A stretch of DNA of 64,000 nucleotides from Bradyrhizobium viridifuturi. Its GTDB lineage: Bacteria > Pseudomonadota > Alphaproteobacteria > Rhizobiales > Xanthobacteraceae. The position numbers and the translations under genes were made by a program. The DNA lies in the NCBI RefSeq assembly GCF_001238275.1, contig NZ_LGTB01000014.1, positions 117,874 through 181,873 of the forward strand, in the 5' to 3' direction. The stretch's first letter is position 1. Each line of letters opens with the position of its first letter. The notes under the pieces were generated by a model. That model was given only the letters and a program-made list of their open reading frames with translations, did not search any database and was not told the origin of the DNA. This document shows, in pieces, positions 57,783 to 64,000 of the stretch.

Positions 57783-58553
57783 ATGCCGCGGTTGGATGGA
57801 AAGACGGCGCTGGTGACGGGCGCGGCCACCGGGATCGGGCGGGCCACGGCGACATTGCTGGCGCTGAGCGGCGCGCGCGTCGTGCTGTTCGGCCTCGGCG
57901 ACGCCGAGCTTGAGGCCGCGGCGGCCGAGTGCGGTGGGCAGGCGGTCCATGGTGACGTCACCCGGCCGGACGACGTCGCCAAGGCCGTTACCGCCTGCGG
58001 CGCGTGGCTCGACATCGTCGTCAACGCCGCCGGCCTGATCGTGCCGGATCAGCCCGCAAGCGTCTCCGACGAGGTCTGGGCCAGAACGCTTGACGTGAAC
58101 CTGACGGGGACGATGCGGGTCTGCCGGGCATCCTTGCCGCTGCTGCGGCAGCGCGGCGGCGCCATCGTCAACATCGCCTCGGTTGCCGCGTTCAATGCCA
58201 GCCCGGACGGCGCAAGCTACGCCGCCAGCAAGGCGGCGGTCGTCGCCTATACGCGTTCGCTGGCCTACGCGCACGGCGCCGACGGCGTCAGAGCCAATGC
58301 CGTGGCGCCCGGCTGGGTGCGGACGCCGATGAGCACCTATGAAATGCAACTGCTCGCGGACCAGAACGGCACCAATGCCGAGACAGAGTTTCGCGGCGTC
58401 GAACAACGGATCGCTTTGGGCAGGATGGCCGAGCCGGCCGAGATCGCGGCGTGCTGTCTGTTCCTGGCGTCCGACGAGGCGTCGTTCGTGACGGGAGCGG
58501 TGCTGGTCGCCGATGGCGGCGGCCGCGCGCCGACGCAGAATCGCGCGGTCTAG
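57783..58553 (+). CDS. SDR-family oxidoreductase
   Basis: A 256-residue classical SDR: TGAATGIGRAT, VNAAGLIVPD, ASVAAFNASPDGASYAASKAA (catalytic serine, tyrosine and lysine) and FVTGAVLVADGGG. It has the same overall plan as the preceding SDR but is not a recent duplicate. The ATG at 57783 lies right after a dispersed repeat and lacks a good ribosome site, so translation may depend on the upstream genes. It is the last gene of the run. Confidence 0.85.
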   Translation: MPRLDGKTALVTGAATGIGRATATLLALSGARVVLFGLGDAELEAAAAECGGQAVHGDVTRPDDVAKAVTACGAWLDIVVNAAGLIVPDQPASVSDEVWARTLDVNLTGTMRVCRASLPLLRQRGGAIVNIASVAAFNASPDGASYAASKAAVVAYTRSLAYAHGADGVRANAVAPGWVRTPMSTYEMQLLADQNGTNAETEFRGVEQRIALGRMAEPAEIAACCLFLASDEASFVTGAVLVADGGGRAPTQNRAV

Positions 58554-58562
58554 ATTTTTGTC

Positions 58563-58611
58563 TGACGCGTTTTCTTCACGCGAACCGGGATCCACTTCGC
58601 TCGAAAACGCT
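58563..58611. repeat. Dispersed 49-base intergenic repeat, copy 2
   Basis: The same 49-base element as at 51868-51916, 47 of 49 bases identical, in the same orientation, with GCGTTTTC/GAAAACGC inverted ends. It begins 10 bases after the SDR stop. Confidence 0.8.
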
Positions 58612-58713
58612 CTGGAACGGTCGATTGGCGGCGGGGTGTGGCGGCCGGCACCTTGATAAGGCCCGGTGGATTTGGCACTCTTGCGCCGTTACGTCATTCG
58701 ATCGAGGGGCGTT

Positions 58714-58974
58714 ATGAACAAGTCATTTTCCGTGATCATTGCTGCGGCCGCTTCCATCGTCGTCCTGTCATCGACGGCGGCGAAATGCGGCGACTATCCG
58801 TTCGGCGATCCGCCGTACCGGCTGGACTACGTGCAGGAGCCGCAGATTGAATCTGGCTGCTGGAAATGGAATTGGCAGCTGTACCAGTGGCAGGATTACT
58901 GCCCGGTCTACGTCCATCCGAAGGCGTATATGTTCTCGCGATCGTCACGCGTCGTGCTCCGCACCAAGGGGTGA
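58714..58974 (+). CDS. Small secreted protein, tryptophan/tyrosine-rich
   Basis: An 86-residue protein with a clear signal peptide (KSFSVIIAAAASIVVLSSTAA). The mature part is rich in aromatic residues (GCWKWNWQLYQWQDYCPVYV) and has three cysteines, so a small disulfide-linked periplasmic or surface protein is likely. GAGGGG precedes the ATG. No family recognised. It converges with the next gene. Confidence 0.65.
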   Translation: MNKSFSVIIAAAASIVVLSSTAAKCGDYPFGDPPYRLDYVQEPQIESGCWKWNWQLYQWQDYCPVYVHPKAYMFSRSSRVVLRTKG

Positions 58975-59040
58975 GGAGCAACTTCGCGGTTTGAAGAGTT
59001 CTGCGTCACGCCAATCGGAGTGACGCAGAGCGCCTGCGCC

Positions 59041-59415
59041 TTATGAGTGCGCGATGGTGCACGCCACCTGATGGTGCTTGCCGAAGTTGAGCAGCGCATT
59101 TTCCCGGAAGCCATCCAGCCAGACGCCGCGGCCGGCATAGCGATAGCCGACGCCCATCGGAACGTGCCGCACATGGATGCCGCCATGGCCCGTGAGCAGG
59201 GAGGCCGTGACCACCTCGCCCTCGACCGACACGGCGCGCGGGCACAGCGGATATTGATGACCGTTCTCGCAGGTGAACACGATCTCGGTGCAGGTGCCGA
59301 CCGGTGCTTTCGTGACCAGGCCGAGATCCGCGGCCGCCGCCGGCCTCGCATGGCCCGACAGCGTTGCACCCAGAGCCAAAATGCCCGCGACCATGTAACA
59401 AAACCGAATCCGCAT
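59041..59415 (-). CDS. Hypothetical secreted protein
   Basis: A 124-residue protein with a signal peptide (YMVAGILALGATLSGHARPA, cleavage near AAA) and a cysteine-bearing body: CTEIVFTCENGHQYPLCPRA, GGIHVRHVPMGVGYRYAGRG. A strong GAGGGGG ribosome site precedes the ATG. A longer open frame on the same strand to 60297 is a shadow of the neighbouring gene. No family recognised. Confidence 0.65.
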   Translation of the reverse strand: MRIRFCYMVAGILALGATLSGHARPAAAADLGLVTKAPVGTCTEIVFTCENGHQYPLCPRAVSVEGEVVTASLLTGHGGIHVRHVPMGVGYRYAGRGVWLDGFRENALLNFGKHHQVACTIAHS

Positions 59416-59721
59416 CAGTGCCCCCTCGTCCAGCGATAGGCTAAGTAATTGAGGAAAAATAACTGGCGCTAAATGAGCAAAAAAAGGCTCCAAGGTCAAA
59501 CCTGCGGCAGCGCCATGCACCGTGTTGGAGCGCAAACTGTTGCAAGTTTGCTGCAGTGGAACTGAATTGAGCTGAAGATCGTCCGGCTGCGACAACGTGC
59601 CTTTACTGGCCACAATTGGCCTGCAAGTGGTGGGGGTAGTTGAGTCGTTGCGCAGGGACTGCTTCACGCGCCAGGCCGGATCGTATCGCGAACGGGTTTT
59701 GGACGAACATCGGGGGTGGGA
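59416..59721. other. Divergent intergenic region with a dyad
   Basis: 306 bases between two divergent secreted-protein genes, AT-richer than the genes. It contains a perfect dyad GCAAACT-GTTGCA-AGTTTGC (59532-59551) and GGCC-ACAATT-GGCC near 59620. These could be operators. No gene seen. Confidence 0.4.
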
Positions 59722-60282
59722 ATGAACTTCCGTGGTGCCATTGCAGGTTCGGTACTGACCTTCATGATCGTCCCCGTGTCGTCGCTGACGGTGCACGCGC
59801 AGACGCCATCTCCTCAGCCGGTGAATGGCCGGACAGCGGCGGCTCAACCCGCCCAAGGCGATCAATCGTTCTCCGGCCCGAGCTTTCGCAAGGGCCTGTG
59901 GCGCTTCATCCGAACGCTCGACGTCGTCAGGAGCGCGAACAAGAATTTCAAATACCGGGTGGTCAACGCGGAGACGACGCGCTGCGTCGACCCGACCTTC
60001 GCCATGAAGGCCACCTTCTCGCCAGAACCGGTCGGAGGCTGTGTCTCGGACAAGCCTGAGAAGGTTGGCAATCGATACACCTTCGGGCATCGGTGCGACT
60101 ACATGGGCGCGGTCAGCACCGTGATCACCGTGCGCAGCGACGAGGCGTATACCGAGCTGAACGAGGTCAGCACCGGCGAGCATCCAAGGACCGACACGGT
60201 GGTCGCCACGCGGATCGGCGACTGCGACGATGCCGGCGCCGCCAACTCCGAAAAAACCGCCGCGGCGCGCTTGCAGCACTAG
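59722..60282 (+). CDS. DUF3617-like secreted protein, copy 1
   Basis: A 186-residue protein with a signal peptide (FRGAIAGSVLTFMIVPVSSL) and a proline/glutamine-rich linker, then a domain with SFSGPSFRKGLWRFIRTLDV, TRCVDPTFAMKATF, RCDYMGAVSTVITV and RIGDC. This layout resembles DUF3617 proteins, exported proteins of unknown function. The tandem neighbour at 60571 has the same motifs in the same order, so the two arose by duplication. ATG 59722 follows GGGGGTGGGA. Confidence 0.7.
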   Translation: MNFRGAIAGSVLTFMIVPVSSLTVHAQTPSPQPVNGRTAAAQPAQGDQSFSGPSFRKGLWRFIRTLDVVRSANKNFKYRVVNAETTRCVDPTFAMKATFSPEPVGGCVSDKPEKVGNRYTFGHRCDYMGAVSTVITVRSDEAYTELNEVSTGEHPRTDTVVATRIGDCDDAGAANSEKTAAARLQH

Positions 60283-60570
60283 CTCGCGATCGGCCAAAGG
60301 CTCGTGCCGGCGTCAGCTCGCCAGGGGCTGACGCGTGGGCCCGGTTTCGCGGCGGGGCTGCCCCCGGCCGTATTTTTACGGAGCGGGTTTTCCGCGGTCA
60401 GCCTTGATGCTGCCTCGCGCCGGGTCGAGCATTTGGCCGCGGAGAACCTCAACCAAAAGGACGAGTATTTACTCGACCTTAACGCGAAGTGTTCTGGAAT
60501 GAAGTGAGGTTGGGCGTGCTTCAAGTGAAGTCACGCGATGCGCACCGTGCAGCCGATAAGGATTCATCAA

Positions 60571-61128
60571 ATGACTTCGCGTGAGGGCTTCGGGCAGTCG
60601 AAGGTCTTCGCCTGCGCGCTTGGTGCCGTGATGGCGCTTTCCCTGTCCTTGCTCGCTTCCCGGAGTGCTGTGGCCGAGGAGAGCTTCAGCGGGCCGACCT
60701 TCCGAAAGGGGATGTGGCGGTTCGTGCGGACGATGGAGCTCGTGTCGCCCTCGAATGTCCGGCAAAAGCTGCTCGAGCGCGAAATGCTGCGCTGTGTCGA
60801 CCCGACCCAGGCGATGAAGGCGACGTTCTCGTCGCCGTCGATCGGAAATTGCCATTCGTCGAGGCCGGAGAAGGTGAACAACAAGTACGTCTTTTCCAAC
60901 CGCTGCGACTACATGGGGCCGGTCAGCACCGTCATCACGGTGCTGAGCGACGAGGCCTATACCGAGGTCAACGAAGTCCACGGCCAGGCGCCGCGGACGG
61001 ACCGGGTGGTCGCGCGCCGGATCAGCGACTGCCACGAGGACCGGGCGCAGCTTCGTCAGCCGGCCGCCGCGCCGAGCGAGGTCGCGCACGATGTGGAGCA
61101 GGAGACGGCAGAGGGCGAGCCGCTCTAG
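60571..61128 (+). CDS. DUF3617-like secreted protein, copy 2
   Basis: A 185-residue protein with signal peptide (FACALGAVMALSLSLLASRS) and the domain SFSGPTFRKGMWRFVRTMEL, LRCVDPTQAMKATF, RCDYMGPVSTVITV, RISDC. A glutamate/alanine-rich tail follows. It lacks the proline/glutamine-rich linker of copy 1 and differs enough to suggest an old duplication. ATG 60571 has AAGGA eight bases upstream; the frame is open from 60538. Confidence 0.7.
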   Translation: MTSREGFGQSKVFACALGAVMALSLSLLASRSAVAEESFSGPTFRKGMWRFVRTMELVSPSNVRQKLLEREMLRCVDPTQAMKATFSSPSIGNCHSSRPEKVNNKYVFSNRCDYMGPVSTVITVLSDEAYTEVNEVHGQAPRTDRVVARRISDCHEDRAQLRQPAAAPSEVAHDVEQETAEGEPL

Positions 61129-61204
61129 GGCGGCGTTCAGGCCTGGCGCGGCTTCATGCCGATGCACCCGCTAGATCGGCGGCAGCAATATCGCCTCTGG
61201 CGCC

Positions 61205-61645
61205 TCAGATCTTCTGCTGGCCGCCGGGCCCGCTGACCTTGACGGTGATCTTCTGAATCTCGGTGCGGCCGCCCTGGTACTTGACCTCGATGGTCAGGAC
61301 ATCGTCGCCAAGGAATTCGGGCGGCGCCTTGTAGAAGGCGACATAGGCGGGCACCTCGAGCGCCAGGCAGGCCTTGTAATTGGTGGCCTTGGCCTTCGCT
61401 GACTTCACCACAACCTTCCCGGCGGTGGGTGGACTGACCAGGCGGATGGTCGGCAATGGCCCCGACGTGCAGTCGGGCAATACATTTAGGTAGATGCCGA
61501 TTTGGGTGTCCCGGTTGGCCAGCGCCCGATACTGGCGTTCGACCGTGGTCTCGGAGGGGACCGGTGGTTGGGGGGCCTGCGCGGCCGCCGCACCGAAACA
61601 GCCGCAGATCAAAATGGCGGCGCACGCCTGAAGAATCACACGCAT
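61205..61645 (-). CDS. Hypothetical secreted protein
   Basis: A 146-residue protein with a signal peptide (RVILQACAAILICGCFGAAA, cleavage before QAP). The mature part has a short proline-rich stretch (PQPPVPSE), then beta-strand-like segments (IGIYLNVLPDCTSGPLPT, DVLTIEVKYQGGRTEI). A cysteine pair could form a disulfide. ATG 61645 is chosen since the signal peptide starts there; the frame is open to 61795. No family recognised. Confidence 0.6.
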   Translation of the reverse strand: MRVILQACAAILICGCFGAAAAQAPQPPVPSETTVERQYRALANRDTQIGIYLNVLPDCTSGPLPTIRLVSPPTAGKVVVKSAKAKATNYKACLALEVPAYVAFYKAPPEFLGDDVLTIEVKYQGGRTEIQKITVKVSGPGGQQKI

Positions 61646-61880
61646 CGACCGCTCCAAATCGCCGATCGGGACGAACAGGGCCGGGCAAATACTGCCTTGC
61701 GACCAAGTAAATCGGGCTAAGCCGTTGTTCTTGCAGCCTCGACCTGTCCGATCTTTACCACACTTCCACGGAAAGCATTGATTAACCAAATACATTCCTT
61801 GACCGGGGGGAGGGTTAACAATAGCCTAAAACTAAATTTTTCTACAATTTTTCCTCTAATCGCATTTTGCGGAGTTGATA
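61646..61880. other. AT-rich promoter region of the adhesin gene
   Basis: 235 bases, the lower half markedly AT-rich (61780-61870), between the minus-strand secreted-protein gene and the adhesin. GGAG lies six bases before the adhesin ATG. A TTGACC at 61799 could be a -35 box but no convincing -10 follows at 17 bases. Confidence 0.4.
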
Positions 61881-64000
61881 ATGCAGGGTTCGTTTCAGGT
61901 CGCTCAGGCTACCGGCACCGGCAATTCCACCAATTCGGCTCCCGTACGAATTTACAAGCTGACGAAGCCGCTGACCGATCAGGCAGTGGTCGTCAATCTC
62001 GGATACGACCAGAAGGTGAAGGTCGACTTCTCGTCGATCGCCAACGAAAAGATCACGCTGGTTCACATCGGCGAAAAGCTGATCATCCTGTTCGACAACC
62101 AGTCGACCGTCACGGTTGAGCCGTTCTTCGACTCCCGCACGGACGGGCAGCACAACATCACCATCGAAATGGCGCCGGGGCGCGACGTGTCGGTGCAGGA
62201 ATTTGCAAGCCTGTTTCCGATCGGCACGGATGGCTCCGTGTTGCCGGCAGCCGACAATGGCGGCAACTCGAACGGCAACGCGCAGGCGAGCGGTGCGAAC
62301 TTCAGCCCGTTCGCGGTTGATCCGCTCGCCCCTGTCGGCACCAACGCGCTGGCGGGGAACGAAGAACTGCCGGGCTTCACGGACAACGCGCCGACCGGCT
62401 TCGTGCTCAACGGGATCTCTCCGGCTCCGACGATTTCATTGGGCACTGCGCCGGACCTGGCGGTCGATGAGAGCTTCCTGACTGTTGCGACCAACGGCGT
62501 CGCCGGTTCCGGACTGGGGCCCGCAGGGTCGACCGTGGCGACGGGGCTGATGCCGTTCTCGATCTCCGTGCCCGGCGGCGAGAAATCGCTGACCTTCGCG
62601 CTGTCGGTCAGTGCGCAAGGCGTCGATTCCGGCTTGATCGATTCGCAGACCGGCAACCACGTGTTCCTGTTCCTGGAGAACGGGCAGGTCGTCGGCAGGG
62701 AAGGAGGCCAGAACGGCCTCGCTGACTTCACGATCTCCGTGGACGCAACCGGCCATATCACGCTCACCGATCTGCGCGCGATGCACGAGGGCGCCGGCGA
62801 GGCGGGCGGCGACATCAACGAAGGCGTGCATCTGCCTGCCGGGATGGTGACGCTGACGGCGACGGTGACGGATCTCTTCAACCAGACGGGCACCGCGACT
62901 GCCGATGTCGGTCCGCATCTGACGTTCCTGGACGATGGTCCGCTCAATCCGACGGTGACGCTGTCTGGAGTAAATCCGGGAGAACTGCTGACATTCGACG
63001 GCGGCTTGGCCGGCGGTAACTTCACCGGTACGCAGGATGTGCACGACACCAATGCGTCGGCGACGGTCGCGACGGAGAACTTCTCCGGTGCGTTCACGTT
63101 CGGCAATTTGAACGCTGCCGGTGCCGACGGCGGTACAACGGCGATCAGCTACACGCTTGGCCTGCACGCTGGCGTGGTCGACGGCAGCGCCAGCGGACTC
63201 ACGCATGCCGGCAGCACGATCTTCGTGTACGACGTCGGCGGTGTGATCACCGGTTCGACGTCGGCCACCGCAGGCGGCATCAACGCCGGCAACACGGTGT
63301 TCACGCTGAGCGTCGGCCTCACCACCGGCATCGTGACGCTGACCCAGTTCGAGTCGATCGATCACTCGCAGACGGATACCTACAACGGCTCGTACATCAA
63401 CGACATCAAGTCGCTGGCTGCGAACCTGATCGATCTGAAGGCCAGTGCCGTTACCACCGACAACGATGGCGATACCTCCGCCACGATCTCGGCCGTGCTC
63501 GATCTGGGCGGCAACGTTCAATTCGGCGACGACGGTCCGAAGGTGCCGACGGTTACGCTCTCGGGATTGAAAACGGGAGAGCTGCTGACGTTCGACGGCG
63601 GCCTGGCCGGCGGCAACTTCACCGGCACGCAGGATGCACACGACACCAATGCGTCGGCGACGGTCGCGACCGAGGACTTCTCGACCGCGTTCACCATCGG
63701 CAACACCAACCTCTATGGCGCCGACGGCGCCGGTGCGACCACGATCGACTACACGCTGGGCTTCCACGCCGGCGTGGCCGACGGCGTCGACAGCGGCCTG
63801 ACCCATGCCGGCAGCACGATCTACCTGTACGACGTCGGCGGTGTGATCACCGGCTCGACCTCGACGACCGCAGGCGGCATCAACGCCGGCAACACCGCGT
63901 TCACACTCAGCGTCGACCTCACCACCGGTATCGTGACGCTGACGCAACTGGAGTCGATCGACCACTCGCAGACCGACACCTACAACGGCTCGTATATCAG
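61881..64000 (+). CDS. Large repeat-containing surface protein (type I secreted, RTX/DUF5801-like adhesin), 5' part
   Basis: The frame is open from ATG 61881 to the window end (706 codons) and continues beyond. There is no Sec signal peptide, as expected for a type I-secreted protein. Residues 15-75 (IYKLTKPLTDQAVVVNLGYD and on) form a conserved N-terminal domain, then an Asn/Gly/Ala-rich linker. From about residue 357 come tandem repeats of 199 residues: unit A at 62949-63545 and unit B from 63546. Each starts PTVTLSG, has GELLTFDGGLAGGNFTGTQD and ends in a DNDGDTSA-type acidic calcium-loop-like segment. The plan matches BapA/LapA-like biofilm adhesins. Confidence 0.82.
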   Translation, partial: MQGSFQVAQATGTGNSTNSAPVRIYKLTKPLTDQAVVVNLGYDQKVKVDFSSIANEKITLVHIGEKLIILFDNQSTVTVEPFFDSRTDGQHNITIEMAPGRDVSVQEFASLFPIGTDGSVLPAADNGGNSNGNAQASGANFSPFAVDPLAPVGTNALAGNEELPGFTDNAPTGFVLNGISPAPTISLGTAPDLAVDESFLTVATNGVAGSGLGPAGSTVATGLMPFSISVPGGEKSLTFALSVSAQGVDSGLIDSQTGNHVFLFLENGQVVGREGGQNGLADFTISVDATGHITLTDLRAMHEGAGEAGGDINEGVHLPAGMVTLTATVTDLFNQTGTATADVGPHLTFLDDGPLNPTVTLSGVNPGELLTFDGGLAGGNFTGTQDVHDTNASATVATENFSGAFTFGNLNAAGADGGTTAISYTLGLHAGVVDGSASGLTHAGSTIFVYDVGGVITGSTSATAGGINAGNTVFTLSVGLTTGIVTLTQFESIDHSQTDTYNGSYINDIKSLAANLIDLKASAVTTDNDGDTSATISAVLDLGGNVQFGDDGPKVPTVTLSGLKTGELLTFDGGLAGGNFTGTQDAHDTNASATVATEDFSTAFTIGNTNLYGADGAGATTIDYTLGFHAGVADGVDSGLTHAGSTIYLYDVGGVITGSTSTTAGGINAGNTAFTLSVDLTTGIVTLTQLESIDHSQTDTYNGSYI
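62949..64000 (+). repeat. Tandem 597-base coding repeats within the adhesin gene
   Basis: Unit A spans 62949-63545 (597 bases, 199 codons) and unit B starts at 63546 in the same frame and runs off the window. The units are very similar at the DNA level (for example the stretch coding LTFDGGLAGGNFTGTQD). More units may follow beyond the window. Confidence 0.85.

Noticed and set aside
58673..58685. TGGCAC followed by TTGC as a sigma-54 promoter
   Set aside because: The spacing between GG and GC is nine bases instead of twelve.
60304..60507. 67-codon open frame between the DUF3617-like genes
   Set aside because: No ribosome site, no signal peptide and no protein-like pattern; treated as intergenic.
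62436..63965. 509-codon open frame on the minus strand
   Set aside because: Antisense to the adhesin repeats; its own repeat pattern only mirrors the coding repeats.

Overview
The window reads as chromosomal DNA from a soil alphaproteobacterium of the Bradyrhizobium type (order Rhizobiales, now Hyphomicrobiales). The basis is very high GC coding sequence, long runs of co-oriented genes joined by ATGA/GTGA overlaps, several branched-chain-amino-acid/urea-type (HAAT) ABC transporters, and short dispersed palindromic repeats of the kind common in Bradyrhizobium intergenic DNA. The genus is an inference from style and protein resemblance, not from a marker gene. No rRNA, tRNA, CRISPR array, transposase or integrase was seen.

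Layout. (1) 1-5411: a catabolic operon with the end of a Rieske oxygenase, its flavin/2Fe-2S reductase, an orphan solute-binding protein, a family III CoA-transferase, a thiolase-fold enzyme and a DUF35 partner. (2) 5684-19141: an aliphatic amide system with amiC and amiR regulators, an attenuator-like leader, an amide/urea-type ABC transporter (five genes), amiE, an NCS1 permease, an alpha/beta hydrolase and a MoxR ATPase/VWA pair. (3) 19757-31406: a second AmiC/AmiR-type pair, divergent from a second operon with amidase, FmdA-type formamidase, a second five-gene transporter, an SDR and another amidase. (4) 31420-36520: a beta-lactamase-fold hydrolase, a LuxR-type regulator, a gamma-glutamyltransferase-like enzyme and an AraC-type regulator. 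(5) 36669-47419: an outer-membrane channel-like protein, a YtcJ-type amidohydrolase, a CobW-type metallochaperone, a third HAAT transporter and a periplasmic copper amine oxidase. (6) 47507-50464: a more AT-rich stretch with a methyltransferase and a GH99/WbsX-like protein. (7) 50450-58553: two class III aminotransferases, a HAD hydrolase, a Tm-1-like protein, an aldehyde dehydrogenase and two SDRs. (8) 58714-64000: small secreted proteins, a tandem pair of DUF3617-like proteins, and the start of a large repeat-containing adhesin that runs off the window.

The common theme of regions 2, 3 and 5 is scavenging of nitrogen from amides and amines. Binding-protein-dependent uptake is followed by hydrolysis (AmiE, amidase-signature enzymes, FmdA, amidohydrolase) and, in region 5, probably oxidative deamination. 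AmiC/AmiR-type proteins are expected to sense the amide and relieve transcription termination. A candidate leader with two adjacent hairpins and a strong terminator sits exactly between amiR and the first transporter gene.

Quality warning: six otherwise intact genes each carry one frame break, and all six are repaired by adding one base, mostly inside short C or G runs. This looks like residual sequencing/assembly error more than six pseudogenes. Those genes are given here as single features spanning the break.
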